Assembly: GCF_905372525.1 (NCBI RefSeq)
Contig: NZ_CAJPPN010000016.1
Coordinates: forward strand, 1-47,379
DNA length: 47,379 nucleotides
Reading direction: 5' to 3'
Source: an uncultured Porphyromonas sp.
GTDB lineage: Bacteria; Bacteroidota; Bacteroidia; Bacteroidales; Porphyromonadaceae
Shown here: one piece after another, positions 32,963 to 41,754 of the stretch
Numbering within the stretch: position 1 is the stretch's first letter
How the letters are laid out: the number at the start of each line of letters is the position of its first letter
Made by a program: the position numbers and the translations under genes
The notes under the pieces: model-generated
Told to the model about the DNA's origin: nothing
Seen by the model: the letters and a program-made list of their open reading frames with translations, nothing else
Databases searched by the model: none

Positions 32963-35221
32963 TTACTTGAGATTCAGTATGAGGGTAGAGGGGAGGGTGA
33001 CTAGGAGATCCTTGTTGTGATCATAGGTGTCACTCCAGAGCTCGTAGCCCAGTATCACCAAGTCACATCCCACAGGGAGCTCAGTGACGCTGCCGGAGAT
33101 GATTTGCTCACCCTTGTGTAGGATGGCCTTCTTGGTATCCAGCCCTGGAGTAGCGATGATCTGTAGAGTCCCACGATTATTCGTAGTAATGGTGCGAGCG
33201 TAGGGGATCATCCGGATATCATCCTCGCTGGAGAGGAAGAGAACGATGGTCCTCGGCGTATCGAAGGCTCTGCTTAGCAGTACACCTACCGAGCAGGGGG
33301 CTTTCTCGATGAAGACCGTCATCTTATCACGTAGCATCCCGTGGATAGAGAGGAGTGCCTCGGTCGTACGTACCGAGAAGGAGCCCATACGCCGGCTCAT
33401 CTGCTCGCGCATGGTCGTCGCCTCCCGATCATCTTCATCAGAGGAGAGACGGATACCAGCCCCGACGATGAGTAGCGTATACTTCTCCTCGACGAGCTTG
33501 GTGAGGATAGTCCCCTCTACGTCACGTGATACCTGATGGTCTGTCTCTAGGGGAAGTGCGAGCTTAGTAGCTTCGGTGAGGATGGGGCGGAAGTTGTCCT
33601 CGAAGTACTTATCTGCGTCGATAGAGTTGATATCCTCATCGGTCGTGATGTGCAGGGCAGTGACATTGAGGTGAGCGTCACCCCGGCAGAGGAGCTGATT
33701 AGTCAGGCGAAGGAGCGTTGCCCCTGTAGAGGGGCGCCCAAAGGATAGGAGTACCTTGACTCCTATCTGCTTGTTGATGGTCTCTAGCCGCTCCTCTCTA
33801 CGCTCTAGGAGCCGCTTGATCCAATTGATCAGGTGTACCATCGGCATAGTCATCACGGTGGTGATTACTGTCATCAGTACGAGTACTGCATAGATCGCTG
33901 GTGGGAGGATCTTCATCTCATACCCGATACCCAGTACGACGAGCTCCATGAGACCTCGGGTGTTCATGAAGGCCCCGAGGTAGATACTATTGAGAGAGGT
34001 CTCCCCACAGGCACGAGCGGAGATATAGGTCCCCCCAACCTTCCCAACGACAGCGACTAGGGTGAAGAGCCCTAAGAGCCCCCACATCCCCACACCACTG
34101 ATTAGCCCCAGCTCTGTCTGTAGCCCGCTAGAGACGAAGAAGAGCGGGAGGAATAGGAGGAGTGATACATCCTCCACCTTGTCCGTGATGATTTTTCGGA
34201 AGGAGAGATCCTCTGGCATTACTAGCCCGAAGATGAATGCACCGAAGAGAGCATGCATGCTCAGGAGCTCCGTCACATATGAAGAGAGTAGGAGGAGGAT
34301 GAAGATCACCCCGACCAAGCCGTGTGTGATGACCTCGGTGTTGTTATATACCTTCCCTGCCGTGCGGAATAGAGGGCGTATGACCCCAAACATGATCAGC
34401 AGGTAGGCAACTAGGAAGACGAGGTTGTACCCCGTACTCAGGATACTCCCACTTTGGGAGATAGCGATGATCGCTGCTAGCATGAGCCATGCCGTGATAT
34501 CTCCTGCCGCTGCTGTCGATAGTGAGAGCTTGCCGAGGTGTGTGCGGGAGAGCTTATTCTCCTGTATAATGCGAGCGAGCACGGGGAAGGCGGTAATGCT
34601 CATCGCGATCCCGATGAAGAGCGCAAAGGGGGTGAAGCTCGTGTATCCCGCTGCATACTGTGTATAGATGCCGTAGCTTAAGGGCAGGGAGAGCCCAAAG
34701 GGAATGAAGATCCCGATATGGCTGATGATGATACTCTGCTTGAACTGGCGACGGATATCTCCCAGACGGAGCTCCATCCCGATGGCGAACATGAAGAGGA
34801 TCAACCCAAAGTTACTTAGCAGCTGGATGTTGGGTAGACTAGAGGGAGGGAATATGGCATGGAAGAGGTCGGGGAAGAAACGTCCAAGCAGGGATGGCCC
34901 TAAGATAATCCCCGCTACGATCTCTCCGATGACCGCAGGCTGATGCATCTTACGAAAGAGCCAGCCCATCAGACGTGCTATGACGAGGATGATCAAGATC
35001 TGGAGCAGGAGAAGCCCTATCGTGGACTGCACATGCTCTGAGACAGAGGACTGAAAGTCGGAGAAGGCTGTAGTGAGAGAGAGCGTCTCTTGGCTTTGGG
35101 GATTAGAGCCCCCTGGTACTAGGTGCTCCCCTGACTGAAGCGTACCCCAGAGAGCAGCCACTGCGATCAGCAGGATACTGATATAAAAGACAAAGGGCCA
35201 AGAGCCACGTTGCTTGGACAT
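32963..35221 (-). CDS. CPA2-family cation:proton antiporter with C-terminal stress-domain region
   Basis: 752 residues. After a lone N-terminal helix (about 8-26), residues about 70-470 form the 12-13 helix exchanger core of the Na+/H+ exchanger PF00999 type, with GEIVAGIILGPSLLG and a central AAAGDITAW motif carrying the key Asp. The soluble C-terminal part (about 480-752) resembles one or two universal-stress-type domains. It probably exchanges Na+ or K+ for protons across the inner membrane. It is the first gene of a transcript with glgB and prs, with a promoter at 35296-35303. Confidence 0.88.
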   Translation of the reverse strand: MSKQRGSWPFVFYISILLIAVAALWGTLQSGEHLVPGGSNPQSQETLSLTTAFSDFQSSVSEHVQSTIGLLLLQILIILVIARLMGWLFRKMHQPAVIGEIVAGIILGPSLLGRFFPDLFHAIFPPSSLPNIQLLSNFGLILFMFAIGMELRLGDIRRQFKQSIIISHIGIFIPFGLSLPLSYGIYTQYAAGYTSFTPFALFIGIAMSITAFPVLARIIQENKLSRTHLGKLSLSTAAAGDITAWLMLAAIIAISQSGSILSTGYNLVFLVAYLLIMFGVIRPLFRTAGKVYNNTEVITHGLVGVIFILLLLSSYVTELLSMHALFGAFIFGLVMPEDLSFRKIITDKVEDVSLLLFLPLFFVSSGLQTELGLISGVGMWGLLGLFTLVAVVGKVGGTYISARACGETSLNSIYLGAFMNTRGLMELVVLGIGYEMKILPPAIYAVLVLMTVITTVMTMPMVHLINWIKRLLERREERLETINKQIGVKVLLSFGRPSTGATLLRLTNQLLCRGDAHLNVTALHITTDEDINSIDADKYFEDNFRPILTEATKLALPLETDHQVSRDVEGTILTKLVEEKYTLLIVGAGIRLSSDEDDREATTMREQMSRRMGSFSVRTTEALLSIHGMLRDKMTVFIEKAPCSVGVLLSRAFDTPRTIVLFLSSEDDIRMIPYARTITTNNRGTLQIIATPGLDTKKAILHKGEQIISGSVTELPVGCDLVILGYELWSDTYDHNKDLLVTLPSTLILNLK

Positions 35222-35295
35222 AAAGTATTCTATTCTTTTCCTTTGGCTCGGTGACCTCTAGTCTAGCTAGGGCACAATGAGCACATTCCTAGCCT

Positions 35296-35303
35296 CAAAG
35301 ATA
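35296..35303 (-). promoter_or_regulatory. Promoter -7 element of the antiporter-glgB-prs transcript
   Basis: Minus-strand TATCTTTG (35303 to 35296), 75 bp upstream of the antiporter start. Confidence 0.62.
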
Positions 35304-35523
35304 CTAATTCCCTACAAATTAGGGGATACCCACGTGTCAAGCCTTCCCCCAATCATATAACCTATCCCAAGATGTATTGCCTACAATAATATATAGGGGG
35401 AAGAGGGACGGCTCTTCATCCTCCCCTCATAGTCTCCCCTGTTGGATCTCTCTCATCTACTATTTATAGTGGTCACAGTGGAGGTACCCTATCGCCCCAG
35501 AGGCTCTTATCGAGAGCCCATCA

Positions 35524-35585
35524 GTGTACACGCGTGTATACAGAAGTGTACTCACGTGTATACAACAGTGTACACGTGTGTATAC
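35524..35585 (+). repeat. Isolated array of three 18-bp palindromes
   Basis: Units GTGTACACGCGTGTATAC (35524-35541), GTGTACTCACGTGTATAC (35546-35563) and GTGTACACGTGTGTATAC (35568-35585) are separated by AGAA and AACA. Period 22 bp, three units, exactly as in the MITE-like copies. However, the leader, trailer and inverted ends of those elements are not recognisable on either side. Confidence 0.85.
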
Positions 35586-35822
35586 GCTCCACCCCTCGTT
35601 GAGAGCTCAAAAGGGGTGATAAGTATCAAACTACTCCAGGAAGACTAGACTAACTCCGAGAGCCTAGTGCACCTGACTTGTTTCCAATGGTAGTACTGTG
35701 CCTACGACAATATCTATTCGCTTTATCTCGTCCGTGACCCACGTGGGGGGGCTATATCCTAGCGTGGAATACCTATATACTATTCCAAGTGGTATTGATG
35801 AAGACTCCCAGCATTCAGATTT

Positions 35823-35854
35823 CCCCTAATTCCTCTAATTCCCCTAATTCTAAT
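35823..35854. repeat. Minisatellite, 9-bp unit CCYCTAATT
   Basis: CCCCTAATT, CCTCTAATT and CCCCTAATT follow each other at 35823-35849, with a partial fourth unit. The repeat unit length is a multiple of three. Confidence 0.75.
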
Positions 35855-35966
35855 GGAGTGGAGGGCTCTAATTGATAAGCCCCTACATAGGGGGAGATCC
35901 CCCCACTAGCTCTGAGGTGTCTCCATGATGCTGCTTTGGGCTTGTGCTTCTCTGAGGAGAATACTG

Positions 35967-35974
35967 TATCTTTG
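35967..35974 (+). promoter_or_regulatory. Promoter -7 element upstream of rsmI
   Basis: TATCTTTG, with TTG at 35942-35944 (22-bp spacing). The leader to the rsmI ATG at 36087 is about 105 nt. Confidence 0.62.
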
Positions 35975-36086
35975 TAATAAATGAAATGAATTGATAAGGG
36001 ACATGTGGAGGACTTGCCTTCATAGAGGGACAGGGTACAGCGGTATCCATCCCATAGCGTCCCTGTCAGAGGTATAAACTGGCTCA

Positions 36087-36851
36087 ATGGCAAAGCTCAT
36101 CCTTGTACCGACACCGATCGGTAACCTAGAGGATATTACCCTGCGTGCACTACACGTCCTCCGACGAGTGTCCCTGATACTAGCTGAGGATACCCGTACC
36201 ACAGGACTACTACTACAGCACTACGAGATCCGTTGCCCGATGCAGAGCTACCACAAGTTCAACGAACACGCGGCACTCGATCGCCTCTGCGATCGTATCG
36301 AGGCCGAGGGGGAGGTGGCTCTGGTCTCTGATGCGGGTACACCCGGGATCTCTGATCCTGGCTACCTGCTCACGAGAGCATGTATTGATCGGGGTATAGA
36401 GGTCGAGTGCCTGCCAGGGGCTACTGCATTTGTCCCGGCTCTAGTGGCCTCAGGCTTGCCCTCAGATCGTTTTACCTTCGAGGGATTTCTCCCCGTAAAG
36501 AAGGGACGACAGACCAAGCTCCAAGAGATCGCTCGCTCTAGCTACACGACGATCCTCTATGAGTCCCCCCATAGGCTGGTGAAGACGCTAGGGCAACTCT
36601 CAGAGCACCTCCATCCATCGACCCCAGTGGTCGTCGTGCGTGAGCTCACGAAGCTCTACGAGGAGGCTGTCCGTGGTACCATCCTAGAGGTGCTCCAGCA
36701 CTTTACGGAGCACGAGCCTCGGGGTGAGTTTGTGATCGTTATCGGAAGAAATACTACATTTGACCTATCATCAGAAGACCCCTCATCCCCTGATGCACCC
36801 CCAAGAGAGGAGCCTCAGAGGACGAAGAGGTCAAAGAAATGGAACCAATAA
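36087..36851 (+). CDS. rsmI: 16S rRNA (cytidine(1402)-2'-O)-methyltransferase
   Basis: 254 residues of the tetrapyrrole methylase fold. LVPTPIGNLEDIT (6-18), AEDTR, SDAGTPGISDPGYLL and the C-terminal GEFVIVI segment are the RsmI signature. It methylates the ribose of C1402 of 16S rRNA using SAM. The tail from about 225 is Asp/Ser/Pro-rich and then basic. A lipoprotein gene follows after 12 bp. Confidence 0.95.
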   Translation: MAKLILVPTPIGNLEDITLRALHVLRRVSLILAEDTRTTGLLLQHYEIRCPMQSYHKFNEHAALDRLCDRIEAEGEVALVSDAGTPGISDPGYLLTRACIDRGIEVECLPGATAFVPALVASGLPSDRFTFEGFLPVKKGRQTKLQEIARSSYTTILYESPHRLVKTLGQLSEHLHPSTPVVVVRELTKLYEEAVRGTILEVLQHFTEHEPRGEFVIVIGRNTTFDLSSEDPSSPDAPPREEPQRTKRSKKWNQ

Positions 36852-36863
36852 ATAGAGACTATT

Positions 36864-37718
36864 ATGACAAAGAGACTCATCCTATGCGGAGCTTTGCTCC
36901 TAGTCCTTGCCTCCTGCGGCAAGAACTCAAGCGACTATAAGGAGCTGAAGGCTCAGTACGACTCCTTGGCCGTAATCAATCAGAACTACGAGGCTGAGCT
37001 ACACGAGACCGACTCCCTCGTAGCAAGCGTCCTGACCAACTTCCAGGAGATCTCCTCAGTCGAAGGTATGATCAATGTCAATCCAATGAATGGGGATATC
37101 AAGCGCTCAGAGCAGGATCGCATCAAGGACAATATGCTCTTGATCAACGATAAGCTACGTGCTAGCAGTGCAGCTATCGATGAGCTGACCAAGAAGCTCG
37201 CTGCGAGTGAGAAGGGAAACAAGCGTCTGGCGAATACCGTCGCTGCCCTGCGCAAGGAGCTCGAGGCTCAGAAGGAGCGTGTCGTCGCCCTCACCCAGGA
37301 GCTCGAGCGTAAGAACATCGCCATCGGTGCCCTAGACTCCATGCTCACACGACGCAATAGCGACGTGGATCGTCTAGCAGCCGCTACCGCACAGCAGGCC
37401 GAGGCTCTGGCAGCTCAGGACAAGGAGATGAATACCGTACGCTACTGCATCGGTACCTCCTCTGACCTCAAGGAGATGAACCTGCTGAAGAGTGGCCGTG
37501 TCGTGACCGAGAACGCTAACCTCAGCTACTTCACTAAGATCGACCTACGAGACCTCTCGCAGCTACCTCTGCTGAGCCGTAAGGCTAAGCTCCTGACGGT
37601 GCACCCCGCTAGTTCCTACGAGCTGACAGCCGGTGCCGACAAGCAACTGGTGCTCTACATCAAGAACCCACAGGCCTTCTGGAGCAACTCCAAGATCCTC
37701 ATCGTACAGGTAGACTAA
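36864..37718 (+). CDS. Coiled-coil lipoprotein, unknown function
   Basis: 284 residues. A lipoprotein signal with lipobox LAS-Cys18 is followed by a long heptad-rich coiled coil (about 24-70 and 95-195, rich in Glu, Lys, Leu and Ala) and a C-terminal globular domain (about 195-284) with a conserved-looking YCIGTSSDLKEM and ending KILIVQVD. It resembles Bacteroidota coiled-coil lipoproteins sometimes described as collagen-binding, but I cannot confirm this. It should sit at the inner or outer membrane. It lies 12 bp after rsmI and ends before a hairpin terminator. Confidence 0.8.
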   Translation: MTKRLILCGALLLVLASCGKNSSDYKELKAQYDSLAVINQNYEAELHETDSLVASVLTNFQEISSVEGMINVNPMNGDIKRSEQDRIKDNMLLINDKLRASSAAIDELTKKLAASEKGNKRLANTVAALRKELEAQKERVVALTQELERKNIAIGALDSMLTRRNSDVDRLAAATAQQAEALAAQDKEMNTVRYCIGTSSDLKEMNLLKSGRVVTENANLSYFTKIDLRDLSQLPLLSRKAKLLTVHPASSYELTAGADKQLVLYIKNPQAFWSNSKILIVQVD

Positions 37719-37737
37719 CCCCTACCCAAACACTCAC

Positions 37738-37787
37738 TGTAGCCCATGCTCTCACCCCTAGTCTTAGGGTGGAGGGTATGGGCTACA
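37738..37787 (+). terminator. Hairpin after the coiled-coil lipoprotein gene
   Basis: TGTAGCCCAT (37738-37747) pairs with ATGGGCTACA (37778-37787), with an inner CCCT/AGGG pairing. It is followed by CTCATCTATTCTCTTTTG, partly T-rich. It lies just before recO. Confidence 0.72.
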
Positions 37788-37812
37788 CTCATCTATTCTC
37801 TTTTGCCTCCTG

Positions 37813-38556
37813 ATGATCTTCTCCCCGGCCTCAGCTATCGTCCTCTCTCGTATCCGCTACAACGACCGCTACTCTATCTACCACCTCTACACACTAGAGC
37901 GTGGCCGGGTAGGGGTGCTTGTCCCTGAGTCGACGCACCGACGTAGTCCCCTGAGGGTACACTTTCAGCCCCTAGCAGAGCTCGAGGTCATGCTGGAGGA
38001 TAATAAGCGGAAAGATCTCCTGCATATCAAGGAGGTACGCCCCATAGACCTACATCATCAGATGCACCTCGATCCAGTGAAGAGTGCTCAGGCGATGTTC
38101 CTCTCCGAGTTCCTCTATCGTGTCTGTACCCTCCCAGAGGCTGACCCCGAGGTCTACCACTATATTAGTCATTCGCTTGAGCTCTGGGGAGAACTGGAGC
38201 GAGGGGTGGCAAACTTCCATCTATGCTTCCTACTGCACCTGCTCCATGTCCTCGGGATTGCACCCCAGCTACCCCAGGAGGGAGAGGGTAGAGGCTTGCC
38301 CTTCTGTCTCCTTGATCTAGTCTACACCTCTACCCCTCGGGGGGCTTCACTCTCCGCTGAGGAGGCACTGCATCTCCCAGCCTTTCTGAGGATGACTTAC
38401 GCAAACATGCATTGCTATCGCTACAGCCGTGTCGATCGGGGGGTGATCCTAGATCATCTCCTCGACTACTATAGGCTGCATCTACATGCCTTCCCCGCTC
38501 TTCGGAGCCTACCGATCCTTCGTCAGCTCGGACAGGAGGGATTGCTAAGAGGGTAG
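37813..38556 (+). CDS. recO: DNA repair protein RecO
   Basis: 247 residues. An N-terminal OB-fold (about 1-80: SAIVLSRIRYNDRYSIYHLYTLERGRVGVLV...) is followed by a helical RecO C-terminal domain with the LSEFLYRV segment. The usual zinc-binding Cys residues are absent, as in other Bacteroidota RecO proteins. RecO helps load RecA on gapped DNA. The ATG at 37813 gives the normal family start. A terminator lies just upstream, so it probably has a separate or weak promoter. Confidence 0.85.
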   Translation: MIFSPASAIVLSRIRYNDRYSIYHLYTLERGRVGVLVPESTHRRSPLRVHFQPLAELEVMLEDNKRKDLLHIKEVRPIDLHHQMHLDPVKSAQAMFLSEFLYRVCTLPEADPEVYHYISHSLELWGELERGVANFHLCFLLHLLHVLGIAPQLPQEGEGRGLPFCLLDLVYTSTPRGASLSAEEALHLPAFLRMTYANMHCYRYSRVDRGVILDHLLDYYRLHLHAFPALRSLPILRQLGQEGLLRG

Positions 38557-38636
38557 GGTATACCCGTCGGAGCATATGTGAGTAGGCATAGGAGCGAGCC
38601 AGTGAGGTCTAAATCAGGCATATTGACTTTTTAAAG

Positions 38637-38644
38637 TATCTTTG
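38637..38644 (+). promoter_or_regulatory. Promoter -7 element of the GNAT-panD-ffh transcript
   Basis: TATCTTTG, 50 bp upstream of the GNAT ATG at 38695. A TTG at 38623-38625 is too close to be a standard upstream element. Confidence 0.62.
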
Positions 38645-38694
38645 TAGAGCAATTAACGAGTCTCTCTTTGTAGAGACCCAAGAATAGACAGTAA

Positions 38695-39822
38695 ATGGCA
38701 GTCGAAATAAGACAGATCACGGAAAAGGCAGATATGCGGAAGTTTGTACGCTTCAATCTCCGCCTCTATCGTCGTAATCCGTATCATGTGCCAGGGCTCA
38801 TCGAAGACGAGCTGCTGACACTAGACCCAGCACGTAACCCTGCATTTAAGTTCTGCGAAGCTGCATACTTCCTCGCCTATAAGGATGGGCGTATCGTAGG
38901 ACGTATAGCCGGTATTATCAATCACCGGGCGAATGAGACTTGGAACCAGAATAATGCTCGCTTTGGCTTCGTAGACTTTATCAACGACAATGAGGTCGTA
39001 GATGCACTCTTCGATGCCGTCATTGACTGGGCAAGGAAGCGGGGTAAGGAGATGCTCCAGGGGCCTATGGGACTCACCGATCTGGATCACGAGGGAATGC
39101 TCATCGAGGGCTTCGATCAGCTAGGTACCATGGCTACGATTTATAACTATGCCTACTATCCTAAGCAGATGGAGCGTATGGGCTTCGTCAAGGATCATGA
39201 CTGGAAGGAATACAAGATCTACGTCCCTGATGAGATGCCAGAGAAGCATCGCCGTATCGCGGAGATCGTCCGCAAGAAGTATGGACTGAAGACCCTAAAG
39301 TTCCGCAACCAGCAGGAGATCCTCCCCTATGCTCATCGTATCTTCGATACGCTTAACCAGGCATATTCGGTGCTCTATGGCGTGTCGGAGCTCTCACGAG
39401 AGCAGATCGACTACTATGTACGTATGTATATACCGCTCCTTCGCTACGACTATGTCACGGTGATCGTGCGTGAGGAGGATGATAAGGTGATCGGCTTTGG
39501 GATCACGTTGCCTAACCTCAGTCGTGCCCTACAGAAGGCTAAGGGGCGTCTCTTCCCCTTCGGATGGGCATATCTGCTGAAGGCACTGAAGATGAGAAAT
39601 CCTGTGGTAGACCTCTACCTCATCGGTGTGATCCCTGAATACCAGAATAAGGGGGTCAATGCCCTCCTCTTCGATGACCTTATCCCTATCTTCCATAAGA
39701 ATGGTATCCGATATGCGGAGAGCAATCCGGAGCTGGAGACCAACGCTGCAGTACAGATGCAGTGGAACTACTTCGAGCGCAAGCACCACAAGACACGTCG
39801 TGCCTGGATCAAAGAAATATAA
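38695..39822 (+). CDS. GNAT-family N-acetyltransferase-like protein
   Basis: 375 residues, longer than a single GNAT domain. The N-terminal part (about 1-180) and C-terminal part (about 190-375) each have GNAT-like features. Visible signatures are GRIVGRIAGIINHR near 62-75 and the acetyl-CoA-binding-like VIPEYQNKGVNALLFDDL near 304-321. Proteins of this length are common and uncharacterised in Bacteroidota. The acceptor is unknown. Its stop is 2 bp before panD. Confidence 0.82.
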   Translation: MAVEIRQITEKADMRKFVRFNLRLYRRNPYHVPGLIEDELLTLDPARNPAFKFCEAAYFLAYKDGRIVGRIAGIINHRANETWNQNNARFGFVDFINDNEVVDALFDAVIDWARKRGKEMLQGPMGLTDLDHEGMLIEGFDQLGTMATIYNYAYYPKQMERMGFVKDHDWKEYKIYVPDEMPEKHRRIAEIVRKKYGLKTLKFRNQQEILPYAHRIFDTLNQAYSVLYGVSELSREQIDYYVRMYIPLLRYDYVTVIVREEDDKVIGFGITLPNLSRALQKAKGRLFPFGWAYLLKALKMRNPVVDLYLIGVIPEYQNKGVNALLFDDLIPIFHKNGIRYAESNPELETNAAVQMQWNYFERKHHKTRRAWIKEI

Positions 39823-39824
39823 AG

Positions 39825-40178
39825 ATGCTCATCGAACTACTTAAATCCAAGATTCACCGAGTAACAGTCACTGAGGCTAACCTCTCCTATGTGGGGAGTA
39901 TCACCATCGACCAAGACCTCATCGATGCTGCCAACATCCTCCCGGGAGAGAAGGTGCAGATCGTCGATAATAACAACGGAGCCCGCCTAGAGACCTATGT
40001 CATCGCAGGTGAGCGTGGCTCAGGGGTCGTCTGCCTCAATGGCGCTGCAGCGCGCCTTGTCCAGCCTGGAGACGTCGTCATCATCATGGCCTATGCCTGG
40101 ATGACCTATGAGGAGGCTCAGGGCTTCAAGCCTGCCGTGGTCTTCCCCGATTCAGATACAAATAGACTTATCCCATAA
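39825..40178 (+). CDS. panD: Aspartate 1-decarboxylase
   Basis: 117 residues from the ATG at 39825. An upstream in-frame start at 39762 overlaps the GNAT gene and is rejected. It makes beta-alanine for pantothenate and CoA. The proenzyme cleavage site is Gly24-Ser25 in SYVGSITID, where Ser25 becomes the pyruvoyl group. MLIELLKSKIHR and the later NGAAARLVQPGD segment are typical. It lies between the GNAT gene (2 bp) and ffh (5 bp). Confidence 0.96.
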   Translation: MLIELLKSKIHRVTVTEANLSYVGSITIDQDLIDAANILPGEKVQIVDNNNGARLETYVIAGERGSGVVCLNGAAARLVQPGDVVIIMAYAWMTYEEAQGFKPAVVFPDSDTNRLIP

Positions 40179-40183
40179 CTGAT

Positions 40184-41527
40184 ATGTTCGAAAACCTAAG
40201 TGAACGCCTCGAGCGATCATTCAAGCTCCTAAAGGGTGAGGGTAAGATCTCCGAGCTCAACGTAGCCGAGACCCTAAAGGATGTACGCCGTGCCCTGCTA
40301 GAGGCTGACGTAAACTACAATGTAGCCAAGAAGTTCACCGAGGAGGTCAAGGCCAAGGCTCTAGGCCAAGACGTCCTGACGGCTGTCCGCCCAGGGGAGC
40401 TGATGGTCAAGATCGTACATGATGAGCTAGCCCAGCTCATGGGAAGCAAGGCCAGTGAGCTTAACCTCAAGGGCTCTCCTGCTATTATCCTCATGTCGGG
40501 GCTTCAGGGATCGGGTAAGACCACTTTCTCTGGCAAGCTCGCACACCTACTGAAGACCAAGCAAGGGAAGAAGCCCCTCCTCGTAGCCGGTGACGTGTAT
40601 CGTCCCGCAGCTATCGAGCAGCTACGTGTCCTAGCAGAGCAGATACAGGTGCCTGTCTATCTAGACCTAGAGAGCAAGGATCCTGTCAGCATCGCCCGCC
40701 GTGGTGTAGCAGAGGCTATGGCCAAGGGCTGTGATGTGGTCATCATCGACACCGCTGGACGACTCGCCGTAGACGAAGAGATGATGCGTGAGATCCAGTC
40801 GATCAAGGATGCTATTCGCCCTAGTGAGACGCTCTTCGTCGTGGACTCCATGACAGGGCAGGATGCGGTGAATACGGCTAAGGAGTTCAATGACCGACTC
40901 AACTTCGACGGGGTCGTCCTCACCAAGCTCGATGGGGATACTCGTGGTGGAGCTGCCCTCTCTATTCGTACCGTCGTAGATAAGCCCATCAAGTTCGTCG
41001 GGATGGGAGAGAAGATGGATGCACTAGACGTCTTCCATCCAGAGCGTATGGCTGACCGTATCCTCGGTATGGGTGATATCGTATCACTCGTGGAGCGTGC
41101 ACAGCAGCTCTATGACGAGCGTGAAGCACGTCGACTAGAGGAGCGTATCGCCAAGGATCAGTTTGACTTCAATGACTTCCTTGCCCAGATCCAGCAGATC
41201 AAGAAGATGGGGAACATCAAGGATCTCGCTGCGATGATCCCTGGTGTCGGTAAGGCAATCAAGGACATAGACATCAAGGACGATGCTTTCAAGAGCGTCG
41301 AGGCGATTATCTACTCCATGACCCCTGAGGAGCGTGCTAAGCCCCATATCCTAGACGGTCATCGTCGTAAGCGCATCGCTCTAGGTAGCGGTACGAGCAT
41401 TCAGGAGGTAAATAAGCTCCTGACACAGTTCACCCAGACACGCAAGATGATGAAGTCTCTCCAAGGCTTCAAAGGTGGAAAAATGCCCAAGATGCCCAAG
41501 ATGCCCTTTGGAAAGTCTCGTTTCTAG
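40184..41527 (+). CDS. ffh: Signal recognition particle protein Ffh
   Basis: 447 residues. Ffh binds 4.5S RNA and signal sequences and delivers nascent membrane proteins to FtsY. An N-terminal helical bundle precedes the G domain with GLQGSGKTT, DTAGR and TKLDGDTRGGAAL. The M domain follows, ending in the Met-, Lys- and Gly-rich tail GGKMPKMPKMPFGKSRF. Length is usual. It starts 5 bp after panD and ends before a terminator. Confidence 0.97.
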   Translation: MFENLSERLERSFKLLKGEGKISELNVAETLKDVRRALLEADVNYNVAKKFTEEVKAKALGQDVLTAVRPGELMVKIVHDELAQLMGSKASELNLKGSPAIILMSGLQGSGKTTFSGKLAHLLKTKQGKKPLLVAGDVYRPAAIEQLRVLAEQIQVPVYLDLESKDPVSIARRGVAEAMAKGCDVVIIDTAGRLAVDEEMMREIQSIKDAIRPSETLFVVDSMTGQDAVNTAKEFNDRLNFDGVVLTKLDGDTRGGAALSIRTVVDKPIKFVGMGEKMDALDVFHPERMADRILGMGDIVSLVERAQQLYDEREARRLEERIAKDQFDFNDFLAQIQQIKKMGNIKDLAAMIPGVGKAIKDIDIKDDAFKSVEAIIYSMTPEERAKPHILDGHRRKRIALGSGTSIQEVNKLLTQFTQTRKMMKSLQGFKGGKMPKMPKMPFGKSRF

Positions 41528-41552
41528 GCTTTGCCTAGCCTTGATCTAACAC

Positions 41553-41597
41553 ATAGCCCCATCTGGATCCCTCCTCTGGAGGTCTAGGTGGGGCTAT
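41553..41597 (+). terminator. Terminator after ffh
   Basis: ATAGCCCCA (41553-41561) pairs with TGGGGCTAT (41589-41597), with an inner CCTCC/GGAGG pairing. Followed by CTCTTGTCTTATT. Confidence 0.75.
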
Positions 41598-41754
41598 CTC
41601 TTGTCTTATTGGGGGAGACATTCTCTTCCCTTCGTAGCATCCTACCCTGTGGATGATGAGGGCCTTGCAACCTTCACTTGTTACTAGCTGTTTGTTTAAT
41701 CGGTGGATCTAAGTCGACCCACCCTAATCCTCGCATCAGAATACTCTAGCGATC

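Larger units (their letters stand above)
35304..35966. other. Non-coding interval holding two repeats
   Basis: No gene is supported. It holds an isolated three-palindrome array (35524-35585) and a short minisatellite (35823-35854). Small hairpins flank the array, for example GGCTCTTATCGAGAGCC (about 35501-35517) and CCCCTCGTTGAGAGCTC...GGGG (about 35591-35617). Short frames here (35442-35648 plus; 35815-36093 minus) follow the repeats and are not convincing. Confidence 0.5.

Noticed and set aside
35815..36093. 92-codon minus-strand frame upstream of rsmI
   Set aside because: It covers the minisatellite and the rsmI promoter in antisense and has no recognisable features.
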